Of a stretch of DNA of 64,000 nucleotides, positions 63,988 to 64,000 are shown piece by piece. Numbering within the stretch: the stretch's first letter is position 1; each line of letters starts with the position of its first letter. Below the pieces are notes generated by a model. It searched no databases. It was given only the letters and a program-made list of their open reading frames with translations, and was not told the DNA's origin. Source of the stretch: Allosediminivita pacifica (lineage in GTDB: Bacteria > Pseudomonadota > Alphaproteobacteria > Rhodobacterales > Rhodobacteraceae). Both the position numbers and the translations under genes were made by a program. The DNA is taken from contig NZ_QBKN01000005.1 in assembly GCF_003054175.1 (NCBI RefSeq), positions 1-64,000 of the forward strand, written 5' to 3'.

Positions 63988-64000
63988 CACGTTGGCTCCT

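Overview
The window is chromosomal DNA from a high-GC alphaproteobacterium, most likely a marine Rhodobacterales (Roseobacter-type) species. The basis is gene order and family content: a DUF2484-murB-ddl-ftsQ-ftsA-ftsZ-lpxC-bamD-recN string, an argS-SPOR-nagZ-scpA-scpB string, a DUF177-rpmF-plsX-fabH-ihfA-merR-tRNA-Pro string, a long two-domain dCTP deaminase, and CobT of the aerobic cobaltochelatase. No rRNA, transposase, integrase, prophage or CRISPR array was seen.

Layout. (1) 1-847: a small, lower-GC hypothetical gene that may be frameshifted, then about 370 bp without a convincing gene. (2) 848-14084: a catabolic island for galactosides. A nine-gene minus-strand operon encodes a solute-binding protein, two permeases, a GH36 alpha-galactosidase, an IlvD/Edd sugar-acid dehydratase, an SDR sugar dehydrogenase, a KDGal kinase, a KDPGal aldolase and a GH42 beta-galactosidase. 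Its IclR-type regulator and the transporter ATPase are read divergently, and two operator-like palindromes lie in the divergent promoter. The predicted flow is import of galactosides, hydrolysis by both galactosidases, then an oxidative De Ley-Doudoroff route (galactose to galactonate, KDGal, KDPGal, then pyruvate plus glyceraldehyde 3-phosphate). (3) 14086-25907: a CbiX-like protein and a DinB protein, then envelope and division genes (murB, ddl, ftsQAZ, lpxC, bamD, recN), with an intrinsic terminator after ftsZ. murG and murC, which I would expect just upstream of DUF2484, are absent. (4) 25912-37856: membrane and accessory genes. These are an AI-2E family permease, an FAD-linked 2-hydroxyacid dehydrogenase, two different CLC chloride-channel-family genes in tandem, a 55-residue zinc-ribbon membrane microprotein, a large RTX/VWA/metallopeptidase-like/DUF4114 secreted protein with a small exported neighbour, and a DUF427 protein. 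(5) 37915-50414: aminopeptidase P, a methyltransferase, CobT, argS-SPOR-nagZ-scpA-scpB, an exported SH3/DUF1236 protein and dCTP deaminase. (6) 50546-63987: tRNA-Pro, merR-ihfA-fabH-plsX-rpmF-DUF177, bamE, an OlsB-like acyltransferase, an Uup-like ABC-F ATPase, an AbrB-family membrane protein, an HDAC-family deacetylase, tRNA-Gly, a 2Fe-2S/ASKHA activator and a class III CoA-transferase.

Most of the window is ordinary housekeeping. The parts most worth a second look are the secreted multi-domain protein at 34134-36677 with its neighbour, the galactoside locus with its SDR lacking the usual active-site lysine, the zinc-ribbon microprotein at 33870-34037, the paired CLC genes, and the 16-bp tandem duplication at 27178-27209. 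Functions were assigned by reading motifs and family resemblance from memory; no database search was possible.
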